Assembly: GCA_903848655.1 (NCBI GenBank)
Contig: CAINGT010000093.1
Coordinates: 1-33,157 of the forward strand
Direction: 5' to 3'
DNA length: 33,157 nucleotides
DNA from: an uncultured Sphingomonadales bacterium
GTDB taxonomy: Bacteria > Pseudomonadota > Alphaproteobacteria > Sphingomonadales > Sphingomonadaceae
Shown: one piece after another, positions 1-8,149 of the stretch
How positions within the stretch are numbered: the first letter of the stretch is position 1
How the letters are laid out: the number at the start of each line of letters is the position of its first letter
Translations under genes and position numbers: made by a program
Notes under the pieces: model-generated
Seen by the model: the letters and a program-made list of their open reading frames with translations, nothing else
Databases searched by the model: none
Told to the model about the DNA's origin: nothing

Positions 1-122
1 GGGGGAGGACCCAGGGTAACTCACGCCGAATTGTCGGTCAGTGTGCTTCGTATTTCTGTGTCAGACGTCATTTGCGATAGCCCTGGGTGCGGGGCTGTGG
101 GTGGCACTTTCGAAACAGACGC

Positions 123-1169
123 TCAACGCCACAGGCATAATCCCGTTGTGGCCCCGCGCGGCACGCGCGCGGCAGGCACCAGCCGTTCCTTGCCGCGCAC
201 ACAGACCAGCGTGCGCGCCTGCGCCCCGGTGCCCGCCAGCCCCGACAGATCGATCAGCACCTGATCCCAGTGGCGATATTGCACGTCATGGCCTTCGCCC
301 GGATAGACCCGCGCGGTGACCGGCCCGCCCAGCCGGTCGCGCCAGAACGCGCCATTGGCCGGGGCCACCAGTGGATCGGCAAGGCCATAATAAGTAAACA
401 CCGGCGCGGTCACGCGCGCCAGCGGCAGATCGGCCAAGCGGGCGTGGCAATAACGCAGCATTTCCGCCGCTTCGGGCCGCGCATCGCCCATCTGCCCCCG
501 GATAAAGAACGCGCGCGCGCCTTCGTCATAGGCGCGGTCGGCAAAGCCGGGAATGCGATGCGTGGGGCTGCTCGCCGGAAATGCCCACCAGCTTTGCGGA
601 TTGCCGACCACCGGGGCAAGCTGGCGGGTCAGCGTGTCGGCATCCATGGCGCATGGCGCCGCGTTTGGCGCATCGGCCAGCGCGGCGGCAAAATGCAGCG
701 ACACGATCCGTTCGGGCATGGCGGCGGCGACATGCGCGGCATAGGGTCCGCCGCCCGAAATTGCTACGACGGCAAAGCGCGCCAGCCCCAGATGATCGAC
801 AACGCCGCGCACATCATCGGCATAGTCGGCCAAAGTCCAAGCGGGGTCGAACACGCTATCGCCAAACCCGTTGCGCTCAACGCTGATGAGCCGGATGTGC
901 AAGCGACGGCGCAGCGTTTCGAGATAGCCGGTCATCAGCATCGCGCGCGCGCTGGTGCCGGTGCCGCCGATATAGAGCACGGCGCGCCAGCCAATCTCAC
1001 CCGTATCGGCATACTGCACCACGCGCCCGGCTTTGCCCGGCAGCGCGGTGATCGCAGGCCCCAGCGCGTCAAACTGCGCAGGCAGGGGCGGCAAGGCGGG
1101 CACGCTGGGCGGCTCGGCCCGCGCGGGCACTGCGAGCAGCAATGCCACGGCGCACAACGCGGCGCGCAT
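123..1169 (-). CDS. secreted alpha/beta-fold hydrolase
   Basis: This 348-residue protein has an N-terminal signal peptide (hydrophobic run at about 2-14, then PARA) and so probably acts in the periplasm. The alpha/beta-hydrolase triad is visible. The nucleophile Ser138 lies in AISGGG, an elbow with Ala in place of the usual first Gly. Asp265 lies in YGLADP and His294 in GEGHD. An oxyanion-type GGTG stretch occurs near 68-71. The substrate cannot be told; esterase or lipase-like activity is an inference from the fold. It is the last gene of the minus-strand run that begins with mutY, 61-64 bp after the permease. A GTG lies one codon upstream of the chosen ATG, at 1172, and is better spaced (8 nt) from the AAGGAG at 1181-1186, so either could be used. 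Both candidate starts and the ribosome binding site lie in repeat-derived DNA. Confidence 0.85.
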   Translation of the reverse strand: MRAALCAVALLLAVPARAEPPSVPALPPLPAQFDALGPAITALPGKAGRVVQYADTGEIGWRAVLYIGGTGTSARAMLMTGYLETLRRRLHIRLISVERNGFGDSVFDPAWTLADYADDVRGVVDHLGLARFAVVAISGGGPYAAHVAAAMPERIVSLHFAAALADAPNAAPCAMDADTLTRQLAPVVGNPQSWWAFPASSPTHRIPGFADRAYDEGARAFFIRGQMGDARPEAAEMLRYCHARLADLPLARVTAPVFTYYGLADPLVAPANGAFWRDRLGGPVTARVYPGEGHDVQYRHWDQVLIDLSGLAGTGAQARTLVCVRGKERLVPAARVPRGATTGLCLWR

Positions 1170-1240
1170 CACGCTAGAGACTCCTTGTTTTCGCGTGATG
1201 TGTTGCGAAAAAACCGGTGCCCACTTTTTCGCATCACGCT
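1165..1240 (-). repeat. dispersed palindromic repeat, short form, plus the first 11 bases of a second unit
   Basis: Read on the minus strand, 1240-1176 matches the unit at 33009-33072 almost base for base. It has the arm GCGTGAT, the arm GCGAAAAA, a GTGGGCACCGG loop, TTTTTTCGC, the arm ATCACGC and a GAAAACAA tail. At 1175-1165 the motif AGCGTGATGCG appears again, as though a second unit began there in tandem. The permease stop codon (1234-1236) and the hydrolase start codon (1167-1169) both fall within the element. Confidence 0.85.
1181..1186 (-). promoter_or_regulatory. repeat-derived ribosome binding site of the hydrolase gene
   Basis: The minus strand reads AAGGAG here, 8 nt before the GTG at 1172 and 11 nt before the ATG at 1169. 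The equivalent stretch of the 33009 copy reads AAAGAC, so a couple of substitutions in the repeat tail would create this strong site. Confidence 0.6.
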
Positions 1241-2643
1241 TCTAGCCCCGCGTCGGCTACCGCGATTGCGGCGCGTTCTGCCGCCAGATCGAGCGAGCGA
1301 CACGCGATGTAGTAAAACACCGCCGACACCGGCAGCCCGACCAGCATCGACACATCCGCCCCGCCCAGCCACCGCGCCACTGGCCCGACATAGACCGGCG
1401 TCGAAAAGCACGGCACCATCGCCAGAAAGCCAACGGCATATGCCGTGATCCCGCGCCAGTTCCACCGGCCATACATGCCATCGGGGTTGAAGATTTCGCG
1501 CACCGAATAATGCCCGTGGCGAACGAAGAAAAAATCGACGAGATTGATCGCGGTCCACGGAGTGAACAGATAGATCAGCACCGAGAGCAGGTTTTCGATC
1601 AGTTCGCGCACATTGTCGCCCGCCAGCGCCGATAGCCACACCGACACGACCCCCAGCGCCGCCAGCGCGATCAGCCGCGCGCGCGCCGGATTGCGCACAT
1701 GGTGAAAGCTGTCGATGATCGACAGCAGCGTCAGCGACCCGCCATACAAGTTCAGCGTGGTAATGGTAACGAGCGACAGCGATGACAGCACCACCAGCGC
1801 CGGGCCGAACCCCGGCCATACCAGATTGCCCGCCGCCAGCACCGCGCCGACGATTTCGTGCCCCGGAAAGAGCGCAACCGCCACATCGCCGACCAGCATC
1901 ATCCACGCGCCACCAACGAAAGCGCCGATGAACGTCCACCAGAATGATGCCGCCACGCCGACATCGCGCGGCAAATAGCGCGAATAGTCCGACACATAGA
2001 TCGACCACGACAGTTGATACCCGGCCACCGCGAAAAACTGCACGAGAAACGGGATCGTTGCCCATTTGCCCATGCCCAGTTGCGGCCATGAATGCGCCAC
2101 GGTGGCGACGCCGATTGAATAGATCAGCAGCGCCACGATCACCACCGCCGCCAGCCAGCGCTGCGCCAGGTGGATCATGTCATACCCGGCCACTGCGACC
2201 GCCAGCGCCGCGAGCGTAAATGCGCCGAACACCCCGACCAGCGCGCCTTGCGACAGGCGCATCCCGGTCAGATCCTGCACCGCGACACCGAACACCACTT
2301 CGTTGAACACGGTATAGCCGATGTAGGTGACGAGCGCGAAACACCACACCAGCAACGCGCCCTGATAGCCGAATTGCGGGCGCGACTGGATCATCTGCGG
2401 CAGGCCCAGTTCCGGCCCTTGGCTCGAATGGGATGCCATGAACAGCGTGCCCAGCGCGCACCCGCTGACAATCGCCAGCACCGACCAGCCAAACCCCAGC
2501 CCCATCGCGATGCCGATGGCCCCGGTTGCCAAAGTTGCCAGATGCGCATCGCCGCTGAACCAGATCGGCCACAAGTGCCAGACTTTGCCGTGGCGTTCGG
2601 CCAGCGGCACATAGTCAATCGCATGACTTTCGACGAGCTTCAT
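1234..2643 (-). CDS. NCS1-family nucleobase/allantoin-type permease
   Basis: This is a 469-residue inner-membrane protein with about 12 hydrophobic segments. It carries the signature of the cytosine/purine/uracil/thiamine/allantoin permease family: a GPELGLPQMIQSRPQFG stretch near 76-92 and, near 365-385, TPWTAINLVDFFFVRHGHYS. Family members import nucleobases, hydantoins or vitamins with H+ or Na+; the specific substrate cannot be assigned. It begins 22 bp after nudC, with an AAGGG on the minus strand before the ATG, so it is probably cotranscribed with mutY, the serine hydrolase and nudC. The neighbours repair or hydrolyse damaged nucleotides, which fits but does not prove a nucleobase substrate. 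Its TGA stop is the TGA inside the repeat motif AGCGTGATGCG. Confidence 0.88.
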   Translation of the reverse strand: MKLVESHAIDYVPLAERHGKVWHLWPIWFSGDAHLATLATGAIGIAMGLGFGWSVLAIVSGCALGTLFMASHSSQGPELGLPQMIQSRPQFGYQGALLVWCFALVTYIGYTVFNEVVFGVAVQDLTGMRLSQGALVGVFGAFTLAALAVAVAGYDMIHLAQRWLAAVVIVALLIYSIGVATVAHSWPQLGMGKWATIPFLVQFFAVAGYQLSWSIYVSDYSRYLPRDVGVAASFWWTFIGAFVGGAWMMLVGDVAVALFPGHEIVGAVLAAGNLVWPGFGPALVVLSSLSLVTITTLNLYGGSLTLLSIIDSFHHVRNPARARLIALAALGVVSVWLSALAGDNVRELIENLLSVLIYLFTPWTAINLVDFFFVRHGHYSVREIFNPDGMYGRWNWRGITAYAVGFLAMVPCFSTPVYVGPVARWLGGADVSMLVGLPVSAVFYYIACRSLDLAAERAAIAVADAGLEA

Positions 2644-2665
2644 CGCTATGCCCTTGCCAGACCGA

Positions 2666-3553
2666 TCATTGCAGCCACCAGACCAGCAAATGATGCGCTA
2701 TTGCAAACTGCGGCGGCGCGATGAAAGCCGCGTTGGCATCATCGCGCAGCGCCGCCACGATCTCATCGCGCGTGAACCAGCGCGCATCGTCGAGTTCACT
2801 GTGGTCGATGGTCAGGTCCGCACTGTCAGCCACCGCATGGCAGGCGATCATCAGCGTTGAGGGGAACGGCCACGGCTGGCTGGCGACATAGCGCACATCG
2901 CGCACCACCAGCCCGGCTTCTTCGGCCACTTCGCGCTTGACCGCTTCTTCGATGGTTTCGCCCGGCTCGACAAACCCGGCCAGCGCCGAATAGCGGCGCG
3001 CCGGAAAGCGCGGCTGACGCCCGAGCAGCAAGCGGCCCTGATGTTCAACCGTCATGATGGTAACCGGATCGACACGGGGAAAATGTTCCGCGCGGCAGGC
3101 CGGATTGCCGCAATTGCGCTGCCACCCGCCTTTGGCGAGCGCGGTCGGCTGGCCACAGCGCGCGCAAAAGCGGTGCCGCGCGTGCCAATCGACCAGCGCT
3201 TTGGCCGCGCCATAGATCGCCAGGTCTGCCGCACTCAGCAGCCCCATCACCTGCCACAGCCGGGGATCGGGCGGCGCGGTGCTGCCCACGCCGCACAGCG
3301 CCGGATCGACCGCCACAAAACCGGCGCGGCCATCATCGGTCAATCCCAGGAATACCAGTTCCGCCGCCGGATCGGCATCGGCCAAAGTGCCCCAGGCTAA
3401 CCCGCCATCCGGCGCGATGACCGGGGCCAGCCCATCCATCCGCAACAGCAGCGCGCGCCAGGTTTGCAACGCCGTCAGCTTGTCCGGGTCGGACCGGATC
3501 GCATCGGCACGGTCGATGGTCGATCCGGCAAAGGCAATTGCCGATAGCGTCAT
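2666..3553 (-). CDS. nudC: NAD(+)/NADH diphosphatase (NudC family Nudix hydrolase)
   Basis: This 295-residue protein hydrolyses NADH or NAD to the mononucleotides, and in characterised homologues also removes NAD caps from RNA. It has a variable N-terminal domain (1-120) and a zinc ribbon with Cys130, Cys133, Cys148 and Cys153. The Nudix box spans about 193-215 (GFVEPGET ... REVAEEAGL) with all the metal-binding glutamates. The NudC-specific SQPWPFP motif is at 225-231 and separates it from other Nudix enzymes. The ATG overlaps the stop of the upstream serine hydrolase (ATGA at 3550-3553), indicating translational coupling. Length is normal for the family. Confidence 0.95.
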   Translation of the reverse strand: MTLSAIAFAGSTIDRADAIRSDPDKLTALQTWRALLLRMDGLAPVIAPDGGLAWGTLADADPAAELVFLGLTDDGRAGFVAVDPALCGVGSTAPPDPRLWQVMGLLSAADLAIYGAAKALVDWHARHRFCARCGQPTALAKGGWQRNCGNPACRAEHFPRVDPVTIMTVEHQGRLLLGRQPRFPARRYSALAGFVEPGETIEEAVKREVAEEAGLVVRDVRYVASQPWPFPSTLMIACHAVADSADLTIDHSELDDARWFTRDEIVAALRDDANAAFIAPPQFAIAHHLLVWWLQ

Positions 3554-4851
3554 GCCGCCGCCTTGGCCGGGGACACATCGTCGCGCACCGCTGCGCGGAA
3601 TTCATCGCCGATGGTCAGCGCGGTCGAAGGCATGAATTGCACCCACAGCCCGGCGCGGATGCCGGTGCGGAAATTGACGAAGCCGACCGTTCCCGCCGCG
3701 CCCGACCAGCCAAACACGCCTTCATCCGCGCCCAGCCCGACTCGCCCGCCCGCGCCAAAGCCAGTGGGTACCGGGTCCCAGCTAATCCCGCCAGCCCCGG
3801 CGGGCAGCAGATTGCTGGTGCCCATTCGCACCGCGCGCTCGGTCATCACGCGCTGGCCATCGATCACGCCATAACCCAGCAGCATCGCCAGAAACCGGTC
3901 ATAGTCGCGCGGCGATGTGACCAGCCCCGCCCCGCCAAACGGATACGCAGGCGGATCGAGATAGATCGACGTTGCCGCCGGATCGATGGGGACCAAGGTA
4001 TTCCCGACGATGCCGTAATTGGTGGTAAGCCGCCCCGCATTGGCTGGCGCAACGCGAAACCCCGAACTGGTCATGCCGCACGGGGCGAGAATACGCTCGG
4101 TAACGAAAGCATCGAACGGCTTGCCCGACACCACTTCGATCACCCGCCCCAACAGATCGAGCGATACCGAATAAGACCATTTCGTGCCCGGTTCATAGAC
4201 CAGCGGCATGTCCGCGAGCGCATCGGCAAAGGCCGCCAGACTGGGCAGCGGCTTGGCCACGTCCAAGCCCGGAATCGTCTTGTGGCTGACTTGCGCGGGC
4301 ACCAGCCCGGCGGCGATATAGGCCGCGCGCAGCGGGCCGGTCTGCGTGATCGAATAGCCAAGCCCGGCGGTATGCGTCAACAAATGGCGGATAGTGATCG
4401 CGGTTTTGGCCGGGCGCAGATCGGTGATCGAACCATCGGGCGTGGTTTGCACCTGCATATGCGCATATTTGGGCAGGATTTCGGCAATCGGCTGGTCCAG
4501 CCCCAGCCGTCCAGCATCGATCAGCATCATTGCCGCCATGCCGGTGATCGGTTTGGTCATCGAATAAGCGCGGTACAGGCTGTCGATGGTGGCAGGGCGC
4601 GGATCGCCCAATGTTTGCACCCCGCGCGCGATCACGGTCTGCATTTTGCCCCGGCCAAGCATGGCGAGCACGCCGGGCAACCGCCCGCTATCGGCATATT
4701 TGTGCACCAGCGCGGCGACTTGCGGATAGAGCGCTTCGCCACCATCCGCTGCAAAGGCCATGCGCGGCAGCAGCCCCGCGCCGCCCGCCAGCATCGCCCC
4801 GCCGATAAAGCCGCGCCGCGAAAGCGCGGGCTGAAATCCTGAGTCCGTCAT
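3550..4851 (-). CDS. Tat-exported class C beta-lactamase-like serine hydrolase (family VIII esterase type)
   Basis: The 433-residue product has a twin-arginine signal (SRRGFIGGAM, 11-20) followed by a hydrophobic stretch and AFA at about 32-34, so it should be exported folded. The catalytic SMTK tetrad (Ser97, Lys100) is present. The second motif is Tyr227 in WSYSVSLD, where class C beta-lactamases have Tyr-x-Asn; loss of the Asn points to an esterase or peptidase rather than an antibiotic-hydrolysing enzyme. PFGGAGLVTSP later in the chain is typical of the beta-lactamase-related PF00144 family. It overlaps mutY (4848-4851) and nudC (3550-3553) by 4 bp each. Substrate unknown. Confidence 0.9.
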   Translation of the reverse strand: MTDSGFQPALSRRGFIGGAMLAGGAGLLPRMAFAADGGEALYPQVAALVHKYADSGRLPGVLAMLGRGKMQTVIARGVQTLGDPRPATIDSLYRAYSMTKPITGMAAMMLIDAGRLGLDQPIAEILPKYAHMQVQTTPDGSITDLRPAKTAITIRHLLTHTAGLGYSITQTGPLRAAYIAAGLVPAQVSHKTIPGLDVAKPLPSLAAFADALADMPLVYEPGTKWSYSVSLDLLGRVIEVVSGKPFDAFVTERILAPCGMTSSGFRVAPANAGRLTTNYGIVGNTLVPIDPAATSIYLDPPAYPFGGAGLVTSPRDYDRFLAMLLGYGVIDGQRVMTERAVRMGTSNLLPAGAGGISWDPVPTGFGAGGRVGLGADEGVFGWSGAAGTVGFVNFRTGIRAGLWVQFMPSTALTIGDEFRAAVRDDVSPAKAAA

Positions 4852-5948
4852 CGTATCCCCCGTTGGTCGGTGCCGCCCAGTGCCAGCCGCGCCGCTTTGG
4901 CAAACAGCGTCGGCAATCCGGCAGCAGCCAGTGTCGCGATTGGCCAGAAGTCACCCCCTGTCAGCGCGGTCGGCACATCGTGCCCGATTTGGCCCGCCTC
5001 GCAAAGCTGCAAGTGCAGTTCGAGATCGAAATGGGTAAAACTGTGGCGCACCACCCCGCCCTTGCGCCAGTGGCCCGCAAAGGGCGGCTGGGCATGGCCA
5101 TCGGCACGCGCAGTCCAGCCATCATCGGGCAGGCCGCGCATCCCGCCCAACATGCCGCTCGCGGGCCGCTGCACCAGCCACACCGCAGCATCGCGCGTGA
5201 TCCACCACGCATGGCCGATGCGTTGCGGCTTGGGCGGTTTGGCGGCTTTGGCGGGCAGTTGGTCCGCCAGTCCAAGCGCCGCGCCCTGACACCATGGTTT
5301 TACCGGGCAGAGCAGGCAACGCGGGTTGCGCGCGGTGCAGACCGTGGACCCCAGATCCATCATCGCTTGGGCAAAATCCCCGCTGCGGCTCGGCGGGGTG
5401 ATCGTGGCGGTGGCGGCGCGGATTTCGCCGCGCGCGCCCGGTAACGGCGCGGTGATGGCAAACAGCCGCGCGACAATGCGTTCGACATTGGCATCGACCA
5501 CCACCGCCGGCTGGTCAAAGGCAATCGCCGCCACCGCCGCTGCGGTATAAGCACCCAGCCCCGGCAAGGCGCGCAAGCGCGCCTCGGTCGCGGGAAAGCC
5601 GCCCGCTTGCGCCACGGCTTGCGCGCAGGCGATCAGATTGCGCGCGCGGCTGTAATAGCCCAGCCCTGCCCAAGCGGCCATGATCTCGGCCGGATCGGCA
5701 GCGGCCAGCGCTTCGACGCTGGGCCAGCGTTCGACAAACCGCGCAAAATAGGGCTGAACCGCCGCTACCGTGGTCTGTTGCAGCATCACTTCGGACAGCC
5801 AGACGCGATAGGCGGGCGGCGGCGGCGTGCCCGGCGCACTGCGCCACGGCAGCGCGCGCGCATGGTGCTGGTACCATTCGAGCACCGCAGCGGCCAAAGC
5901 GCCGGGTGCAAAGGTTGGGGATCGGTCGGTCTGGGTGCTGGTCTGCAT
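4848..5948 (-). CDS. mutY: A/G-specific adenine DNA glycosylase MutY
   Basis: MutY removes adenine mispaired with 8-oxoguanine. The 366-residue protein shows the catalytic Glu53 in SEVMLQQT, GLGYYSRARNL near 95-105, the helix-hairpin-helix LPGLGAYTAAAV near 128-139 and catalytic Asp152 in VDANVERIV. The iron-sulfur cluster cysteines Cys204, Cys211, Cys214 and Cys220 have the classic C-x6-C-x2-C-x5-C spacing. The C-terminal NUDIX-like domain that recognises 8-oxoguanine includes RHSFTHFDLEL. It heads the minus-strand operon and is transcribed divergently from dciA, with only 14 bp between the two start codons, so promoters must overlap the opposite coding regions. Confidence 0.97.
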   Translation of the reverse strand: MQTSTQTDRSPTFAPGALAAAVLEWYQHHARALPWRSAPGTPPPPAYRVWLSEVMLQQTTVAAVQPYFARFVERWPSVEALAAADPAEIMAAWAGLGYYSRARNLIACAQAVAQAGGFPATEARLRALPGLGAYTAAAVAAIAFDQPAVVVDANVERIVARLFAITAPLPGARGEIRAATATITPPSRSGDFAQAMMDLGSTVCTARNPRCLLCPVKPWCQGAALGLADQLPAKAAKPPKPQRIGHAWWITRDAAVWLVQRPASGMLGGMRGLPDDGWTARADGHAQPPFAGHWRKGGVVRHSFTHFDLELHLQLCEAGQIGHDVPTALTGGDFWPIATLAAAGLPTLFAKAARLALGGTDQRGIR

Positions 5949-5962
5949 CGTGCATCTATGGC

Positions 5963-6529
5963 ATGACTGCGGCGATGATGGAACGTGACCGCACAGGAGC
6001 GAAACCGGCCGCCAGCAAGCCCGCGCGCGTCTATGAACGTGCGCGCGGCGGGGAGGCGCGGGTGATCGGCGATCTGATGCCGACGATTGGGCGCACTGCC
6101 TTTCGCCGCTTCGGCTTTGTCCAGTCGAGCGTCGTCACGCGCTGGCCGGAAATCGTCGGTGCCGCCCATGCGCGCCACTGCCTGCCCGAATCGATCCGCT
6201 TTGCCGGAGGCGAGAAAACCGATGGCACGCTGCATCTGGTGGTCAGCCCCGCCCATGCCCCGTTGATCCAGCATGTCGTTCCCGAAATCATCGCGCGGGT
6301 GAACCGGTTCTTTGGCTATCGCGCGGTCGCGCAAGTACGGCTGCGGCAGGGTGCGGTGGCCCAGCCGCCCGCACGCGATGCCGTCGGTGCGCCGCCGCCC
6401 TCGCTCAAGCCCGTGCCGATCGAACTGGGTGACAGCTTGCGCGATATCGGCGATCCCGAATTGCGCGCGGTGCTCGAATCGCTGGCGCGCAGCCTCGATC
6501 AGGCCGAGGGCCCTGCCAAAATCCGCTGA
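5963..6529 (+). CDS. dciA: DUF721 protein, DciA-like replicative helicase loader
   Basis: The 188-residue protein carries the DUF721 domain at about 30-130 (GDLMPTIGRTAFRRFGF, then VVTRWPEIVGAAHARHCLPE). DUF721 proteins include DciA, the ancestral loader of the DnaB helicase in bacteria that lack DnaC; helicase loading is inferred from family membership. The N-terminal 20 residues and C-terminal third are low-complexity and probably disordered. The start is uncertain: ATG at 5963 or the ATG pair at 5975/5978, with no good Shine-Dalgarno for either. Longer upstream starts would run into the mutY coding region and were not used. It leads a plus-strand group with the two dsbA-like genes and smc. 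Confidence 0.87.
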   Translation: MTAAMMERDRTGAKPAASKPARVYERARGGEARVIGDLMPTIGRTAFRRFGFVQSSVVTRWPEIVGAAHARHCLPESIRFAGGEKTDGTLHLVVSPAHAPLIQHVVPEIIARVNRFFGYRAVAQVRLRQGAVAQPPARDAVGAPPPSLKPVPIELGDSLRDIGDPELRAVLESLARSLDQAEGPAKIR

Positions 6530-6562
6530 CCGGACACCCGCTACAAGGATCGCCAAGCCGCC

Positions 6563-7300
6563 ATGTCTCTGCCCAAGACCGTGATTGCCGCCGCGCTGAC
6601 CGCGCTGGTCATGCTGACTGTGTCGCCCGCCCATGCCCGGCCCGCCGCGCCCGCCAAACCGGCACTGCCACGCCCGTCAACGGGCACGAACTGGAATGGC
6701 ACCGTTACCCGCAGCGCCGAAGACGGCTATATCCTTGGCAACCCCGCCGCACCGCTGCGCGTGGTGGCCTATATCAGCTATAGCTGTCCGCATTGCGCCG
6801 AATTCGCCGCGCAAGCAGAAGTGCAATTGCGCATCGGTATGATTGGCCCAGGCAAAGGATCGTATGAAATCCGCCCGTTCCTGCGCAATGACATCGACAT
6901 TGCCGCGACCCTGCTGGCCGAATGTGGCCAACCAGCGAAATTCTTTGGCAATTCGCAACTGTTACTGTCGCGGCAAAACCAGTGGCTGGCCTTGCTCGAC
7001 ACATTGACGCAGGCCCAGCAGGATCGCTGGAATGGCCTCGATTTTGGCAGCAGAATGCGTGCTATTGCGTCTGATCTGGGGTTCTACGCGGTGCTGGAAT
7101 CGCGCGGCTATGACCGGCCTGAACTTGATCGTTGCCTGACCAGCGAAGCGCAGGCCAAGCGACTCGCGGCGCGCACCAAGCAGGCCGTCACGCGTGATTT
7201 CGTGGCTGGCACCCCGGCTTTCCTAATCAACGGGGTACCACTGGCCGGTACGTACAACTGGGCCACGCTCAAACCGCAGATCGAAGCGCGGCTGCGTTAA
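6563..7300 (+). CDS. DsbA-family periplasmic thiol:disulfide oxidoreductase
   Basis: The 245-residue protein has a cleavable signal peptide (TALVMLTVSPAHA near 13-25) and a thioredoxin-fold domain. The DsbA active site CPHC is at 75-78 and the cis-proline loop is in GTPAFLING. Two further cysteines (AECGQ and DRCLT) are matched in the neighbouring paralogue, so a second, structural disulfide is plausible. It should oxidise or isomerise cysteines of secreted proteins. It begins 33 bp after dciA and is followed by a related lipoprotein gene. The pair is probably a tandem duplication, because the lead-in to the active site (GYILGNPAAPL versus GYRLGNPDAPL) is nearly the same in both. Confidence 0.9.
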   Translation: MSLPKTVIAAALTALVMLTVSPAHARPAAPAKPALPRPSTGTNWNGTVTRSAEDGYILGNPAAPLRVVAYISYSCPHCAEFAAQAEVQLRIGMIGPGKGSYEIRPFLRNDIDIAATLLAECGQPAKFFGNSQLLLSRQNQWLALLDTLTQAQQDRWNGLDFGSRMRAIASDLGFYAVLESRGYDRPELDRCLTSEAQAKRLAARTKQAVTRDFVAGTPAFLINGVPLAGTYNWATLKPQIEARLR

Positions 7301-7372
7301 GGCGTGTTTCCTGATCGGGCAGGACGCGCTATGCAAAGCCGTCAACCCTTTCGCGAAAGCTCAACCGCACCG

Positions 7373-8116
7373 ATGAAATCGCTTCGTTTTGCCATCGCCT
7401 TTGCCGCGCTGCCGCTTGCCCTTTCCGCCTGTGGCAAGCCCGCTGATGCCCCCGCCGTCGCCGACAGCGCGCTGGCCAAAGTGCCCGCGCCTGCGGGCAA
7501 GCAATGGTCCGATGTCGTCAGCGCCACCGCCGATGGCGGCTATCGCCTCGGCAACCCCGATGCCCCGCTAAAGCTGGTTGAATATGGTGCACTGTCGTGT
7601 TCGCATTGCGCGGCTTTCGCCGCAGAGGGCTTTCCGCGCTTGCGCAATGATTACATCAACAGCGGGCGGGTCAGCTATGAATTGCGCTTTTTCATGCTGA
7701 ATGCGCTCGATGTCCCGGCAGTGCTGCTGGCGACATGCGCCAACACCAGCGAAACGGTGATCCCGCTGTCCGAACAATTCTGGGCGTGGCAGCCGACGAT
7801 GTTTGCCAATCTCAAGGCGACGGGCGACGATGCATTTGCCAAAGTGCAGACACTGCCCGCCAGCCAGCGCCCGGCGGCGATCGCCCGCATCACCGGAATG
7901 ACCGATTTCTTTGCCCAGCGCGGCATTGCCACAGGGCAGGGCGCGCAATGTCTGGCTGATACCGCCCGCGCTACGTCGCTCGCCAGCGCCACCGAAAAAG
8001 CCCAGCGCGACCAGAATATCACCGGCACTCCGGCGTTCTTCCTCAATGGTCGCAATGTCGAAGTTACCGAGTGGAGCGCGCTCGAACCGCTCCTGCAAAA
8101 GGCTGGCGCGCGGTAG
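7373..8116 (+). CDS. DsbA-family lipoprotein with CSHC active site
   Basis: This 247-residue paralogue of the preceding gene has a lipoprotein signal ending in LSAC (Cys20), so it is predicted to be membrane-anchored in the periplasm. Its redox motif is Cys76-Ser-His-Cys79 rather than CPHC. Losing the proline of the classic motif would be expected to change the redox potential. The cis-proline loop GTPAFFLNG and the extra cysteine pair (ATCAN, AQCLAD) are kept. The ATG at 7373 is chosen because it places the lipobox at the expected distance; GTG 7304 and ATG 7331 are in frame upstream but would put about 14-23 charged residues before the signal. smc follows after 33 bp. Confidence 0.87.
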   Translation: MKSLRFAIAFAALPLALSACGKPADAPAVADSALAKVPAPAGKQWSDVVSATADGGYRLGNPDAPLKLVEYGALSCSHCAAFAAEGFPRLRNDYINSGRVSYELRFFMLNALDVPAVLLATCANTSETVIPLSEQFWAWQPTMFANLKATGDDAFAKVQTLPASQRPAAIARITGMTDFFAQRGIATGQGAQCLADTARATSLASATEKAQRDQNITGTPAFFLNGRNVEVTEWSALEPLLQKAGAR

Positions 8117-8149
8117 AGTCGGTTCTGAAGCAGACACTATTACACAGCC

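Noticed and set aside
31..319. Short plus-strand frames at the left edge
   Set aside because: They lie mostly antisense to the hydrolase, begin with GTG, lack a ribosome binding site and match nothing recognisable. The 122 bases before the hydrolase gene hold no feature I can support.
3550..4851. Antibiotic-resistance class C beta-lactamase
   Set aside because: The second motif is YSV rather than Tyr-x-Asn, and the protein resembles family VIII esterases; resistance is not supported.
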